A DNA stretch of 64,000 bases, from positions 1 to 64,000 of the forward strand of contig NZ_CVPC01000004.1 of assembly GCF_001049735.1 (NCBI RefSeq). Direction: 5' to 3'. The notes beneath the pieces were generated by a model. The model searched no databases. It saw only the letters and a program-made list of their open reading frames with translations, and had not been told where the DNA came from. The translations under genes were made by a program, and so were the position numbers. The DNA is from Nereida ignava. Its GTDB lineage: Bacteria; Pseudomonadota; Alphaproteobacteria; Rhodobacterales; Rhodobacteraceae. Every line of letters begins with the position of its first letter. Position 1 is the first letter of the stretch. This document shows, piece by piece, positions 24,996 through 33,578 of this stretch.

Positions 24996-26401
24996 TTCTG
25001 TCCCTTTTCAATCGGTTGGTCGTTCGCCAATGGGATTGCGATCGTAGCGCGCAGTCCCCCCTCATCCCTGTTTGACAATGAAATATCGCCGCCATGGGCG
25101 CGAACGATTGTTCTTGCAATGGATAGGCCCAACCCATGCCCACCCGTTTCCAGAGAACGGGATTGTTCAAGACGGAAGAAAGGATCAAAGACACGTTCTA
25201 GTTCTGGAGCGGGGATTCCTGGGCCGCTGTCGTCTACCGCAATGATGAACTCGTCGGATCGACTATGAAAAGTGACGCGCGTTTTTCCACCATAGCGATC
25301 AGCATTTTCGATGACATTGCGCAAAGCACGCCTGAGTGCGTGAGGTCGGATCCGGGCCTCAATGACAGGCCCAACCTCTAGGTCGAATTGTGTAACCATG
25401 TCCGATTTCAATGCTTTCAAAAACTCACCAACGATCACATGTTCGGGCTCCTCAGAGCCTGCGAGGCCACGCGCAAATGTTAGAGTGGCTTCCACCATCG
25501 ACTGCATTTCCTCGACAGAAGCCACAAGACTATCTCGGGTTTCTTCGTCATCCACCATTTCGGCTTGGACTCGCATTGCAGTTAGGGGAGATCGAAGATC
25601 GTGGCCAAGGGCTGCCAACAGTCGGGTTCGGTCTGCTACGAAGCGGGTAAGCCGCTCCTGCATGCGATTGAACGTTGCAGTTAGGTCTCGCACCTCTGTT
25701 GGACCAACCATTGGCAAGTCTGTAATGTCTTCGCCTCGACCGAGCCGGTCAGCCGCGCCAACCAAGCGCCTCAATGGCCCGGTCAAGCGAGTCATCAAGA
25801 ACCAGAATATTGCGACCAAGATTACTGCGGCTGATAGCGCGAAGGTCAACATCGAGTAGACAGGCCATTGGATTGGGGGGCGTTCGAAGCGGGTCCCCAC
25901 ATTCAACCAAGATCCACCTGCAATCGCGATAGACAGGTTCATTTCAACTGCCGAGAGCTCACCGCGCATCATGGCCATATGCATCTCGGCCATTTCTTGC
26001 GAAAGATGCGGCAATGGAAGAATTTGGCCCTCGATTTCGTGCAGTTCAACGCGTATATCTCGACTGTAGCCATCATCCAGCAATGCGCGAATTCTAGCTT
26101 CAACCAACCCGCCATCCGAATGTTCCGTGTGTTGAACGATTGCTTCACTGGCGAGGTCAAATCGTACAAGCGGCGAATTTGCAGCGCGCAGTACAGATAG
26201 ACGTAGGTCTTCGGGTGCTTCTTCTATGAGGCGCGCAACATTGGCAGCGCGGCCTGCGGCTTCAAACCCGAGGGCCGCACGGACAGCTAAACTGCGTTCG
26301 TCGGCGAAAAACCACAGGCTTATGAGTTGAGCCGCTGTGAGCGCTGCGACCACCAGAATAACCAGCTGAACCCGCAAAGTGTTTATTAGGCCTAGCTTCA
26401 T
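24992..26401 (-). CDS. Sensor histidine kinase, probable metal sensor
   Basis: A 469-residue EnvZ/CusS-type kinase. A first membrane helix (about 11-32) and a second (about 183-203) enclose a periplasmic domain of some 150 residues. HAMP follows (LTGPLRRLVGAADRLGRGEDI), then the phospho-accepting His in ALGHDLRSPLTAM (H267), the N-box NVIENADRYG, and G-boxes DDSGPGIP and GGHGLGLSIAR. The periplasmic domain has a Met/His cluster (H132, M137, M140, H141, M142, M144, M145, M154), which suggests copper or silver sensing by analogy with CusS. It overlaps the response regulator gene by four bases. Confidence 0.92.
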   Translation of the reverse strand: MKLGLINTLRVQLVILVVAALTAAQLISLWFFADERSLAVRAALGFEAAGRAANVARLIEEAPEDLRLSVLRAANSPLVRFDLASEAIVQHTEHSDGGLVEARIRALLDDGYSRDIRVELHEIEGQILPLPHLSQEMAEMHMAMMRGELSAVEMNLSIAIAGGSWLNVGTRFERPPIQWPVYSMLTFALSAAVILVAIFWFLMTRLTGPLRRLVGAADRLGRGEDITDLPMVGPTEVRDLTATFNRMQERLTRFVADRTRLLAALGHDLRSPLTAMRVQAEMVDDEETRDSLVASVEEMQSMVEATLTFARGLAGSEEPEHVIVGEFLKALKSDMVTQFDLEVGPVIEARIRPHALRRALRNVIENADRYGGKTRVTFHSRSDEFIIAVDDSGPGIPAPELERVFDPFFRLEQSRSLETGGHGLGLSIARTIVRAHGGDISLSNRDEGGLRATIAIPLANDQPIEKGQK

Positions 26402-27120
26402 CCTTCCACCTCAACATCAACGGAGAGGCAATACCCACCATTGCGGATAGTCTTGATGATTTTGGGTCGCAAGATGTCGGGCTCTATCTTGCGCCGGAGA
26501 CGGCTGATTTGGTTGTCTATTTTGCGATCCATGGGGCCTGCGGCGCGGCCCGCAGCTAGATCTAGAAGTTGGTCGCGGCTAAGGATCACTCGCGGGCGTT
26601 CTAGAAGCACCAAAAGCAGTTTGAAATCGGCGCTTGTCAGAGCAGTTTCTTCACCTTCAGCACCCAGAAGGACCTGTCGATCAACGTCCAAGGTAAGATG
26701 GGCAAATTTTATGAGTTTGCCCGCGAGGGCACCTGCCACCGTTTCAGCCTGAGGTGCTCGGCGCAATACAGCCTTGATCCGCGCCAAAAGCTCTCGCGGA
26801 TTGAAGGGCTTTGCTATGTAATCGTCAGCACCAATTTCCAATCCCACTATTCGGTCGGTTTCTTCGCCCAATGCAGTCAACAAGATGATCGGAAGGCTCT
26901 TGTCGGATGCGAGCCGTTGGCAAACCGAAAGCCCACTTTCGCCTGGCATCATGACGTCCAGAACCATCAAATCGAAATGTCCATTAGCTAGTTTCACGTC
27001 CATATCCTGCGCATCTTTCGCAGACGTGGCCCGTAATCCGTTCTTTTCCAGATAGCGGGTCACGCTGTCACGAATTTGCTGATGATCGTCAACGACGAGG
27101 ATGTGTGGTGGATTGGTCAT
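26398..27120 (-). CDS. OmpR-family response regulator
   Basis: The N-terminal receiver domain has the acidic pair DD in LVVDDHQQIRD, the phosphorylated Asp in LMVLDVMMPGESG (about residue 55), and the conserved Lys in AKPFNPREL. The C-terminal winged helix ends in IDNQISRLRRKIEPD and TIRNGGYCLS. At 240 residues it is a complete regulator. It is cotranscribed with the sensor and divergent from the Met-rich EF-hand gene, which is a likely target together with its own operon. Confidence 0.94.
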   Translation of the reverse strand: MTNPPHILVVDDHQQIRDSVTRYLEKNGLRATSAKDAQDMDVKLANGHFDLMVLDVMMPGESGLSVCQRLASDKSLPIILLTALGEETDRIVGLEIGADDYIAKPFNPRELLARIKAVLRRAPQAETVAGALAGKLIKFAHLTLDVDRQVLLGAEGEETALTSADFKLLLVLLERPRVILSRDQLLDLAAGRAAGPMDRKIDNQISRLRRKIEPDILRPKIIKTIRNGGYCLSVDVEVEG

Positions 27121-27174
27121 GGATACTTTCTACATCATTCACGTAAGCGTGGTCAGACCCTTTTTTGTCGCCGT

Positions 27175-27211
27175 TTGTATCAATGACGGGTGTTGCGACA
27201 CACGGATACAA
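27175..27211. promoter_or_regulatory. Inverted repeat in the divergent regulator/EF-hand spacer
   Basis: TTGTATC (27175-27181) and GATACAA (27205-27211) form a perfect seven-base inverted repeat, with a smaller GTGT/ACAC repeat inside. It lies between the response regulator and the Met-rich EF-hand gene, where an operator for the regulator would be expected. Confidence 0.35.
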
Positions 27212-27289
27212 TCAAGAGGGTGCGCGTTCTTTCATTTCGAATTCTTATGCCAATGTGAATGAGGCCAATAAATGAAAAGAGAGGCTCAG

Positions 27290-27874
27290 ATGTCTAAGTT
27301 TACCAACACCACACTTGCCCTTGCTTTGATTGTCACATCACCAAGCTCCGCATTTGCCGATGCCGGCCATCACGATGGTGAAGATGCCGACGTGGATAAA
27401 GTCGTAACCCAAAGTCCCGCTGAAATGGGAGGCGCCGCAGGCCAAATGGGCATGATGGAGGGCGATCATCACGCCATGATGCAAGGTATGATGAAAATGA
27501 TGATGCAGATGCACGGCTCAATGATGGGCGGCGGCATGGGTGCGGGTGGCCAAATGGGTGCGATGGATCAGGATATGATGTCGCTTATGAAAGGGTCGAT
27601 GATGGGCCATTCTCGTGCTGAAGGCGTTTCACTGCTCTCAATGCACGCCGAGGCTGATACGGACGGCGATGGGGCGCTGAACCTCGAAGAATTCGAGACC
27701 CTGCACGGCAAGATGATGCACGATCGAATGGTTGATCGGTTCCAGTTTCTAGACAAGGACGGAGATGGAGCAGTGACCCCTGACGAAATGAAAGCGCCCG
27801 CTGAGCGTATGAACACCCCCTCCTCCTCCTCTGACGAAAAGATGGACGATGAAATGGGCGCTCAGGATAACTGA
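27290..27874 (+). CDS. Met/His-rich periplasmic EF-hand protein
   Basis: A 194-residue exported protein (signal peptide to about ADA at 25). Residues 46-106 are very rich in Met with His (such as MMQGMMKMMMQMHGSMMGGG), a pattern known for Cu(I) or Ag(I) binding. Two EF-hand loops follow: DTDGDGALNLEEF (123-135) and DKDGDGAVTPDEM (155-167), both with full sets of calcium-binding acids. The tail is acidic. The ATG at 27290 has AGAGG upstream, better than an ATG six codons earlier. It probably acts as a copper buffer controlled by the divergent two-component system; this role is inferred. Confidence 0.85.
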   Translation: MSKFTNTTLALALIVTSPSSAFADAGHHDGEDADVDKVVTQSPAEMGGAAGQMGMMEGDHHAMMQGMMKMMMQMHGSMMGGGMGAGGQMGAMDQDMMSLMKGSMMGHSRAEGVSLLSMHAEADTDGDGALNLEEFETLHGKMMHDRMVDRFQFLDKDGDGAVTPDEMKAPAERMNTPSSSSDEKMDDEMGAQDN

Positions 27875-27913
27875 GTTTTGCAATTGGGAGGGCACGGTCC
27901 TAGTGCCTCCTTC

Positions 27914-27952
27914 GCCCCGACCGGCATCCCTTCCCCGTGGTTCGGTCGGGGC
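27914..27952 (+). terminator. Stem-loop between EF-hand and DUF302 genes
   Basis: GCCCCGACCG (27914-27923) pairs perfectly with CGGTCGGGGC (27943-27952) over a 19-base loop, followed by ATTTTC. It may be a terminator or attenuator separating the Met-rich protein from the downstream genes. Confidence 0.55.
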
Positions 27953-27973
27953 ATTTTCAACAGGAGAAACGTG

Positions 27974-28360
27974 ATGACCTACACGTACAACCGGCTGCTG
28001 TCGGGAGTTGCTATCGATGATGCGCACATGCGTGTCTGTGATGCCCTCGGCATGCAAGGCTTTGGCGTGCTTACTGAAATTGACGTCAAAGAGACGCTAA
28101 AAAAGAAGATTGATGTGGAAGTTGATGGCTACCGGATCCTCGGCGCTTGTAACCCTACTATGGCTCACAAGGCCATCGGCCTGGAACCTCGTATTGGCGC
28201 GATGCTGCCGTGCAACGTCATTTTGCGACAGATGAAGGATGGCACTGAGGTGAGTGCCATCGACCCGGTCGCCTCGATGGCCGCCGTCGAAAACAATGAA
28301 CTACATGCCGTGGCAGGTGAGGTGCGCGACATGCTTCGTGCGGCGATTGATTCAGCGTAA
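27974..28360 (+). CDS. DUF302 domain protein
   Basis: A 128-residue cytoplasmic protein made of a single DUF302 domain (MQGFGVLTEIDVKETLKKKI, then LGACNPTMAHKAIGLEPRIGAMLPCNVIL). The conserved ACNP and LPCNV Cys are both present. The domain's function is unclear to me, but it is frequent in copper and sulfur gene clusters. The ATG at 27974 follows CAGGAG. The rhodanese gene starts 22 nt downstream. Confidence 0.85.
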   Translation: MTYTYNRLLSGVAIDDAHMRVCDALGMQGFGVLTEIDVKETLKKKIDVEVDGYRILGACNPTMAHKAIGLEPRIGAMLPCNVILRQMKDGTEVSAIDPVASMAAVENNELHAVAGEVRDMLRAAIDSA

Positions 28361-28382
28361 ATTCACCAAAGGAGTACAACAA

Positions 28383-28853
28383 ATGACACTAACTCGCCGT
28401 CACACTTTGACAATTCTGGCAGCGTTCCCTGCTCAGGCCATTGTGACCCCCGTATTTGCCCAGAGCCGCGATGTCTGGACCGTTGCCGAAGCATTCGATG
28501 CCCTGCTGCAAGACCGTATCCGGCTTCTGGATATCCGCACCCCGAAGGAATGGCAGCAAACTGGAGTCGCCAAAGGAGCTTGGCCTGTGAGCCTCAATGA
28601 CAAAGGCTTCTCTGAACGGTTGTTTGCAGCGCGCGAATTGGCCGAACACCGCGCCGTTGCCTTGATCTGCGCGACCGGCGGGCGTTCCGGAAGCGTGATG
28701 TCTAGTCTTCGAGAGGCTGGTTATGACGGTTTCATAGATGTGTCCGAGGGAATGCTTGGGTCACGCAAGGGGCCGGGTTGGGTCGAGTCAGGTTTGCCAA
28801 TTGTCTCCGCCCAAAATGCCATCGACGCGTTGCCGTCCTCCCTCAAACTTTGA
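28383..28853 (+). CDS. Exported rhodanese-like protein
   Basis: A 156-residue single-domain rhodanese with an N-terminal signal (TRRHTLTILAAFPAQAI, Tat-like, ending near VFAQ at 27). The active-site loop is CATGGRSGS with the catalytic Cys. The CH2A-type LLDIRTPKEW block is present. Such proteins bind persulfide sulfur and could transfer it or reduce thiol damage in the periplasm. Strong ribosome site AAAGGAG. It sits between the DUF302 and TVP38-type genes in one direction. Confidence 0.87.
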   Translation: MTLTRRHTLTILAAFPAQAIVTPVFAQSRDVWTVAEAFDALLQDRIRLLDIRTPKEWQQTGVAKGAWPVSLNDKGFSERLFAARELAEHRAVALICATGGRSGSVMSSLREAGYDGFIDVSEGMLGSRKGPGWVESGLPIVSAQNAIDALPSSLKL

Positions 28854-28958
28854 GGGGTTTTCGAATGCGGTCTGGCGCGGAAAATCAAGACCAAGTCACT
28901 GTCGACGGAATGATCGAATTTCACGCCGCATTTAATTCTCTCCCAAAGGTCCCGTGGC

Positions 28959-29657
28959 ATGGCTGAAAGGTTACGTCGCAGCTCAATGCTCTATGCCTTT
29001 TTGTTGATTTGCCTCCTTGGGCTTGCCGGGTATTGGTTCTTGAGTTCGCCTGCTTGGCAAAGGCCCAGTGCATTTGAGATTTCGCAGTGGATTGAACGAC
29101 TTGGCGTCTTTGGTCCATTTGTGATTATATTCATGATGAGCCTAGCTGTCGTCGCAAGTCCAATTCCAAGCGCGCCGATTGCTCTTGCCGCTGGTGCTGC
29201 ATTTGGACAAGTCGCAGGCGCGATTTATGTCGCGATTGGAGCTGAAACGGGCGCTTTGGTGGCTTTTGCGATTGCGCGTGTATTGGGTAAAAAGACGGTC
29301 GACCGGCTTGTTGGGGCTCGAGCTGCCTCAGGCTTGCTTGGGTCGCAAAACGCTTTGACCTTTACTGTTTTTGTAAGTCGGTTGATGCCTTTTATTTCTT
29401 TTGATGTGATGAGCTACGCCGCCGGATTGAGCCAAATACATCCTTGGCGGTTCATTCTAGCCACGCTGGCGGGCATCCTTCCAGCAAGCTTTGTCTTAGC
29501 CTATCTGGGCGCCGAGGCCATGTCAGGCGGGTTCGGTTCTGCCAGATGGGTCGCCATCGGGCTCGGCCTGATGACGGGCGTACCCGTCCTTATCGTGGCG
29601 CTGCGCCACAAGTCAGGCGCCCTCCCCCTCTCCCCCCAATTGAAAGATTCCGAATGA
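28959..29657 (+). CDS. TVP38/TMEM64 (DedA-like, VTT domain) membrane protein
   Basis: A 232-residue inner-membrane protein with about five helices. The VTT-domain signature is seen in [18 protein letters not shown] and in [20 protein letters not shown]. Members are linked to lipid scrambling or transport, and the exact role here is unknown. It begins 105 nt after the rhodanese, and its stop overlaps the lgt start by four bases (ATGA). Confidence 0.87.
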   Translation: MAERLRRSSMLYAFLLICLLGLAGYWFLSSPAWQRPSAFEISQWIERLGVFGPFVIIFMMSLAVVASPIPSAPIALAAGAAFGQVAGAIYVAIGAETGALVAFAIARVLGKKTVDRLVGARAASGLLGSQNALTFTVFVSRLMPFISFDVMSYAAGLSQIHPWRFILATLAGILPASFVLAYLGAEAMSGGFGSARWVAIGLGLMTGVPVLIVALRHKSGALPLSPQLKDSE

Positions 29658-30577
29658 TCGCTGCTGGCCTGCCTTTTCCCGATATCTCCCCTGACATTTT
29701 TTCCATCGAGATCGGGGCCCTAACCTTGACACTAAGATGGTACGCCCTCGCCTATATCGTGGGTCTGCTCTTGGGGTGGCGGCTTTGTATTGAGCTCATC
29801 CGACGCACGAAGTATTGGCCGGATCAAACGCCACCGATGACAAGCCAGCAACTCGAGAGTTTCTTGAACTGGGTGATCTTCGGGATCATTTTGGGTGGGA
29901 GACTAGGGTTCGTCCTGTTCTATCAACCCGGGTATTATCTGTCCCAGCCTTTGGAAATCCTAAAGATTTGGCAGGGAGGGATGTCTTTCCATGGTGGATT
30001 CTTGGGGGTTTCGATTGCGGCGGTGGTCTTTGCCGTGCGCAACCAGATCTCCATTATGAGTCTGGCCGACCTTCTTGCGTTGTCCGCCCCTCTTGGTTTG
30101 TTTCTGGGACGTCTAGCGAATTTCATCAACGCTGAGCTTTGGGGCCGTCCGACCACCCTACCTTGGGGTGTCATTTTTCCTGGCGATGCAGCCCAGTCGT
30201 GTGCCGATATCATCGGACAATGTGCCCGCCACCCTTCGCAAATCTACGAGGCCTTGCTGGAGGGGCTGCTTTTGGGGGTCGCCTTGATGATCCTCGCATT
30301 GCGTCGCAAGTGGCTTCATAGTCCGGGCGCCATTACTGGTGTTTTTTTAACAGGTTATGGCTCTGCCCGTTTTCTTGTCGAGTTTTTCCGCCAGCCGGAT
30401 ATGCAATTCGTAACACTTGAAAACCCTGTAGGTCACGCGCTGCATTTTGCCGTTGGTGGACTGACCATGGGGCAAATCCTATCCCTTCCCATGGTATTGG
30501 TTGGAGCTGTGCTGATCTGGGTCGCGCGGTCGCGACGAGGTCCCATTTATTCGGGAAAACAGATCGAAATGGATTGA
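29654..30577 (+). CDS. lgt: Prolipoprotein diacylglyceryl transferase Lgt
   Basis: Lgt transfers a diacylglyceryl group from phosphatidylglycerol to the lipobox Cys of prolipoproteins. The 307-residue, seven-helix protein has the signature HGGFLG (in [10 protein letters not shown]), [15 protein letters not shown] and [12 protein letters not shown] with the key His/Arg/Tyr residues. It starts at ATG 29654, overlapping the TVP38 stop. It sits in an accessory island; the core genome would be expected to have its own copy. The predicted lipoproteins in the island could be its clients. A CueR-like box overlaps its stop codon. Confidence 0.92.
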   Translation: MIAAGLPFPDISPDIFSIEIGALTLTLRWYALAYIVGLLLGWRLCIELIRRTKYWPDQTPPMTSQQLESFLNWVIFGIILGGRLGFVLFYQPGYYLSQPLEILKIWQGGMSFHGGFLGVSIAAVVFAVRNQISIMSLADLLALSAPLGLFLGRLANFINAELWGRPTTLPWGVIFPGDAAQSCADIIGQCARHPSQIYEALLEGLLLGVALMILALRRKWLHSPGAITGVFLTGYGSARFLVEFFRQPDMQFVTLENPVGHALHFAVGGLTMGQILSLPMVLVGAVLIWVARSRRGPIYSGKQIEMD

Positions 30578-30598
30578 CCTTACCCCCATGGGAACCTT
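30574..30598 (+). promoter_or_regulatory. Candidate CueR box before the dead ATPase
   Basis: TTGACCTTACCCCCATGGGA followed by ACCTT starts within the lgt stop codon and ends 29 nt before the ATPase start. It matches the copA and copZ boxes closely (TTGACC, then TACCC and GGGAACC). The -10 is unclear. The box remains although the gene it serves is broken. Confidence 0.6.
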
Positions 30599-30627
30599 CA
30601 CGCATATTCCATAGATTGGAGAATACG

Positions 30628-31937
30628 ATGTCTGATAATATGAATAAACATCATCACGGAACAAGCGCCGTTGACCCTGTTTGCGGAATGAATGTGGAAG
30701 TGACACCGAAGACTCTCACTGATGACTTGGAAGGTGAAACCTATCACTTCTGCTAAGAGCGCTGTCAGACCCAGTTCAAGAACGACCCGTGGCTCTACGC
30801 TTTTGTAGGGGGCTATGATGGTCGCGCTCATGAGGGTGCCCCCGGGGTGTCCACCGCAAATATTTCTCAAGGGGCTCAATGGACCTGTCCCATGCATCCA
30901 GAGGTGATCCGCGACGAGCCGGGCGCCTGCCCAATTTGCGGAATGGCATTGGAGACTGTTGTCCCCAATGACGAACAAAGCGAAGAACTCACGGATTTTA
31001 CCCGCCGTATGTGGATCAGTGCCTTAGCGGCTGTTCCTTTAATTGTTCTCACGATGGGAGAGCTCGTGGGATTGCCCTTCAGGAATTTGGTTGGCCATCA
31101 GATTGCGTCATATGCGGAGTTCTTGATCGCGACCCCGATCATCCTTTGGGCGGCAAGACCGTTTTTTGCACGTGGTGTGGCATCGGTTCAAAACCGATCC
31201 CCAAATATGTGGACCTTAATTGCTCTCGGGGTCGGCGCTGCTTATGTGTATTCCCTATTTGCGACTTTCTTGATTTGCGACTTTCTTGCCAAATCTGTTT
31301 CCAGACCAATACCGGACCGACGGAGGGGTCGGAACCTATTACGAAGCCGCGGTCGTTATCATCGCGCTCGTCTTCGTTGGCCAGGTCCTAGAGTTGCGTG
31401 CACGTGAACGCACTGGTGACGCAATCCGCGCCCTATTCGACCTCGCACCCAAAATGGCTCGAGTGATTTCTGCGGAAGGGTTGGAAAAAGATGTCCCTCT
31501 CGATCAGGTTACTATCGGTGACTTGCTGCGTGTTCGTCCCGGCGACAGCATCCCTGTGGATGCGATCGTTGCTGAGGGGCATTCATCAATAGATGAAAGC
31601 ATGATTACTGGCGAACCTGTGCCGATTGAGAAAACTGAGGGGGACCGTGTAACCGGAGGTACAATCAACAAAAACGGCACGCTTGCTATCCGCGCGACAC
31701 AAGTCGGAGCCAACACCGTTTTGTCTCAGATCGTTGAAATGGTTGCTGGAGCACGCCGCTCACGCGCGCCAATTCAAGGTCTCGCAGATCGTGTTTCCGC
31801 GGTATTCGTGCCCGCAGTTGTGTTGATAGCACTCATCTCCTTTTTCACTTGGCTGTTCTTTGGTCCCAATCCCGCGCTTGCTTTCGCGATCGCGTCGTCA
31901 GTGTCGGTTCTGATCATTGCTTGCCCCTGTGCCCTTG
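30628..31937 (+). pseudogene. Copper P1B-type ATPase, three inactivating lesions
   Basis: This was a copper pump with an N-terminal YHS domain (DPVCGMNV, YHFC). It continued with the heavy-metal binding block WTCPMHPEVIRDEPGACPICGM, membrane helices, TGEPVPIE and the metal site CPCAL. Lesion 1: an in-frame TAA at 30754-30756 in YHFC-stop-ERCQ. Lesion 2: a perfect 16-bp tandem duplication at 31257-31288 shifts the frame; removing one copy restores [15 protein letters not shown]. Lesion 3: an IS cuts the gene just after CPCALV, removing DKTGT and the ATP-binding domain. The intact copA at 5028 is a different subtype with HMA domains. Confidence 0.92.
31257..31288 (+). repeat. 16-bp tandem duplication inside the ATPase pseudogene
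   Basis: ATTTGCGACTTTCTTG is present twice in a row without a mismatch. Sixteen bases is not a multiple of three, so it causes the frameshift. The exact copies suggest a recent replication slip. Confidence 0.95.
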
Positions 31938-32408
31938 TGATCCTCCCCCACTGAAGTGGTCCTCCGCTATGTTTAGGAAAACGGAGGAAACACATGGCCA
32001 ACAAACGACCTAAGCCCGAAGAGATTGTCACGAAGTTACGGCAGGTTGAGGTACTGACGGGGCAAGGCATGCCTCGTCTTGATGCGATCCGGCAGATTGG
32101 TGTGACTGAACAAACCTATTATCGCTGGAAGAAAAAGTACGGTGGAATGGGCACGGACCAATTGAAGGAGCTGAAGCGTCTACAGAAAGAGAACGAGCGG
32201 TTGCGCAAGGCCGTTTCTGATCTGACGCTGGACAAGCTGATCATGGCGGAGGCGGCAAAGGGAAACTTCTGAGCCCCGCTCGTCGTCGCGCCTGTATTGA
32301 TCGCGTACGCGCTGAGCTGAAAGTCTCTGAACGCCGTGCGTGCCGTGTTCTGAGACAGCATCGTTCCACGCAGCGCAAAACTCCTGTGGGACGTGCCGAT
32401 GAAGAGCG
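31938..32408 (+). mobile_element. Truncated second copy of the IS3-family element
   Basis: The left end TGATCCTCCCCCACTGAAGT and orfA match the element at 2388-3603, in opposite orientation. Homology stops at 32408 inside orfB (after the segment encoding PVGRADEER), so about 745 bp and the right end are missing. It interrupts the copper ATPase on its left and joins an unknown gene on its right. Confidence 0.9.
31994..32272 (+). CDS. IS3-family transposase OrfA (truncated IS copy)
   Basis: A complete 92-residue OrfA with the same helix-turn-helix and leucine-zipper segments as the copy at 3269, differing at residue 6 (Pro for Leu) and residue 84 (Met for Leu). Without OrfB it cannot transpose by itself, but it could still bind IS ends. 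The orfB remnant runs from about 32269 to 32408. Confidence 0.92.
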   Translation: MANKRPKPEEIVTKLRQVEVLTGQGMPRLDAIRQIGVTEQTYYRWKKKYGGMGTDQLKELKRLQKENERLRKAVSDLTLDKLIMAEAAKGNF

Positions 32409-32680
32409 CCGAAACATTGGTGTCATTTGGGTATGTAGGACCGGACGAGGGTGAAACCTCTGATATGATAGTGTCCGATATGTTTTCACGAACAGATAAA
32501 TTGCCAAATTGGATTGAACTAGTTGAGGTGCAGTTTTTCGATGACAATCGAGCGCCGACCCAAGCGTGGAAGATGAAGGATTCAGGTGTTTATGATCTTT
32601 TTAACTTTGAGTCTAAATTAGATTTGCCCAGAAAAGGTTATCAATGTGACTGGCCTCCGCTTATCGGGAAAATCAGTTGA
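32393..32680 (+). pseudogene. Unknown gene, 5' end replaced by IS
   Basis: The open frame enters from the IS remnant (first five residues are IS-encoded) and continues for about 90 residues, including MFSRTDKLPNWIELVEVQFFDDN and a C-terminal CDWPPLIGK. It looks like the 3' part of a real gene whose start was lost at 32408. No family is recognised. The next gene overlaps its stop, so an operon existed. Confidence 0.5.
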
Positions 32681-32898
32681 GCTTGCGTGGATATGAAGAA
32701 AGTTACGGTGCCGGTATCAGTCGCAGTGTTAAAAAGGACGGCATTAACCCCAAACACCCAACAACACACTTCGATAGACTTATTGAAACGCCTGCTCGCA
32801 AATGTCCGAAATGTGGCCATATAAGAATGCAGATTCATTACCCTAATTACCTACATGACCTGACACCCCACGCTATCATTAGCCTAAGAGATAATTGA
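32677..32898 (+). CDS. Small hypothetical protein with a Cys pair
   Basis: A 73-residue frame from a TTG overlapping the previous stop (TTGA). It contains CPKCGHIRMQIHYP, half of a zinc-ribbon-like site with two Cys and nearby His. The next gene begins three bases after its stop. Function unknown; a part of a larger zinc-binding unit or a small partner protein is possible. The start is uncertain. Confidence 0.45.
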   Translation: MSLRGYEESYGAGISRSVKKDGINPKHPTTHFDRLIETPARKCPKCGHIRMQIHYPNYLHDLTPHAIISLRDN

Positions 32899-32900
32899 GA

Positions 32901-33347
32901 ATGACATTGCGACCGCACAATCCGTTCATGACAATCTATTTTCAAATTGCCCAAGACTACTTTCATCGTATGGGGGGAGCGGGTCGGTATGAAGGCTTCC
33001 AAGAGTGGCACCCAGCATTACTCACACTCGCGTGCGCATTAGAGGCGGTTGAAAATCCGAACTTGGGCGCGGTTTGGTCTCGTTTGCCAAATGCGATAGT
33101 TCAGAAGTGCGACGGCTTGCGATCTAAAATCATTCAGTCGTTCAGGCGAGACCTTGAACCTTTTGAGCATAAACTTGATTGCGTCCGAACAGGCGCTGAT
33201 CTGTTGGTGCAAGAGTTGAGCACGAACCACAGAGGAAAGCCCCTAAGCCACACAGACATTGAGCTGTTAGAGCGTGTTAAGTTGGAATTCAACTTAGCTT
33301 TATCTGGTAAGAGCGAATCCCACGACTTTGTTAATCGTGGAAAATGA
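32901..33347 (+). CDS. Hypothetical protein beside tRNA-Ser
   Basis: A 148-residue soluble, mainly helical protein (for example HPALLTLACALEAVENPNLGAVW and DIELLERVKLEFNLALSGKS). It starts two bases after the preceding stop in a compact three-gene run of unknown function. No signal peptide or known domain is visible. The 231 nt between it and tRNA-Ser hold no gene I can support. Confidence 0.5.
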   Translation: MTLRPHNPFMTIYFQIAQDYFHRMGGAGRYEGFQEWHPALLTLACALEAVENPNLGAVWSRLPNAIVQKCDGLRSKIIQSFRRDLEPFEHKLDCVRTGADLLVQELSTNHRGKPLSHTDIELLERVKLEFNLALSGKSESHDFVNRGK

Positions 33348-33578
33348 AATCACTGCCTAATGAATTTAACGCCCTAATACTTCAGGCCCGTGGTCCAAGG
33401 CGCAGGGCTCGTGCTCCGGGGTCCCCGGGTCTGCCCCAACACTTCTGCGACGTGAAACAGGCTAAGTAACCCCCAATCGAAGCTGAAGAGATCAGTGCTT
33501 TTGTTGTGGGTAGGATTGAGGGTAAAATTTTCCTAATTTAATAATCTAATTATAAATCAATAACTTAAAGGTATAAGA

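Noticed and set aside
27421-27607. Repetitive ATG-rich stretch as a DNA repeat array
   Set aside because: The repetition comes from Met codons in the Met-rich protein; unit length is irregular, so it is not a CRISPR or tandem array.
28865-28966. A 33-codon frame between the rhodanese and TVP38-type genes, overlapping the latter's start
   Set aside because: It has no ribosome site of note and no recognisable sequence; it could be a leader peptide but there is no evidence.
3604-31937. A CRISPR array or phage inside the island
   Set aside because: No regularly spaced repeats, cas genes, capsid, tail or integrase genes were seen.
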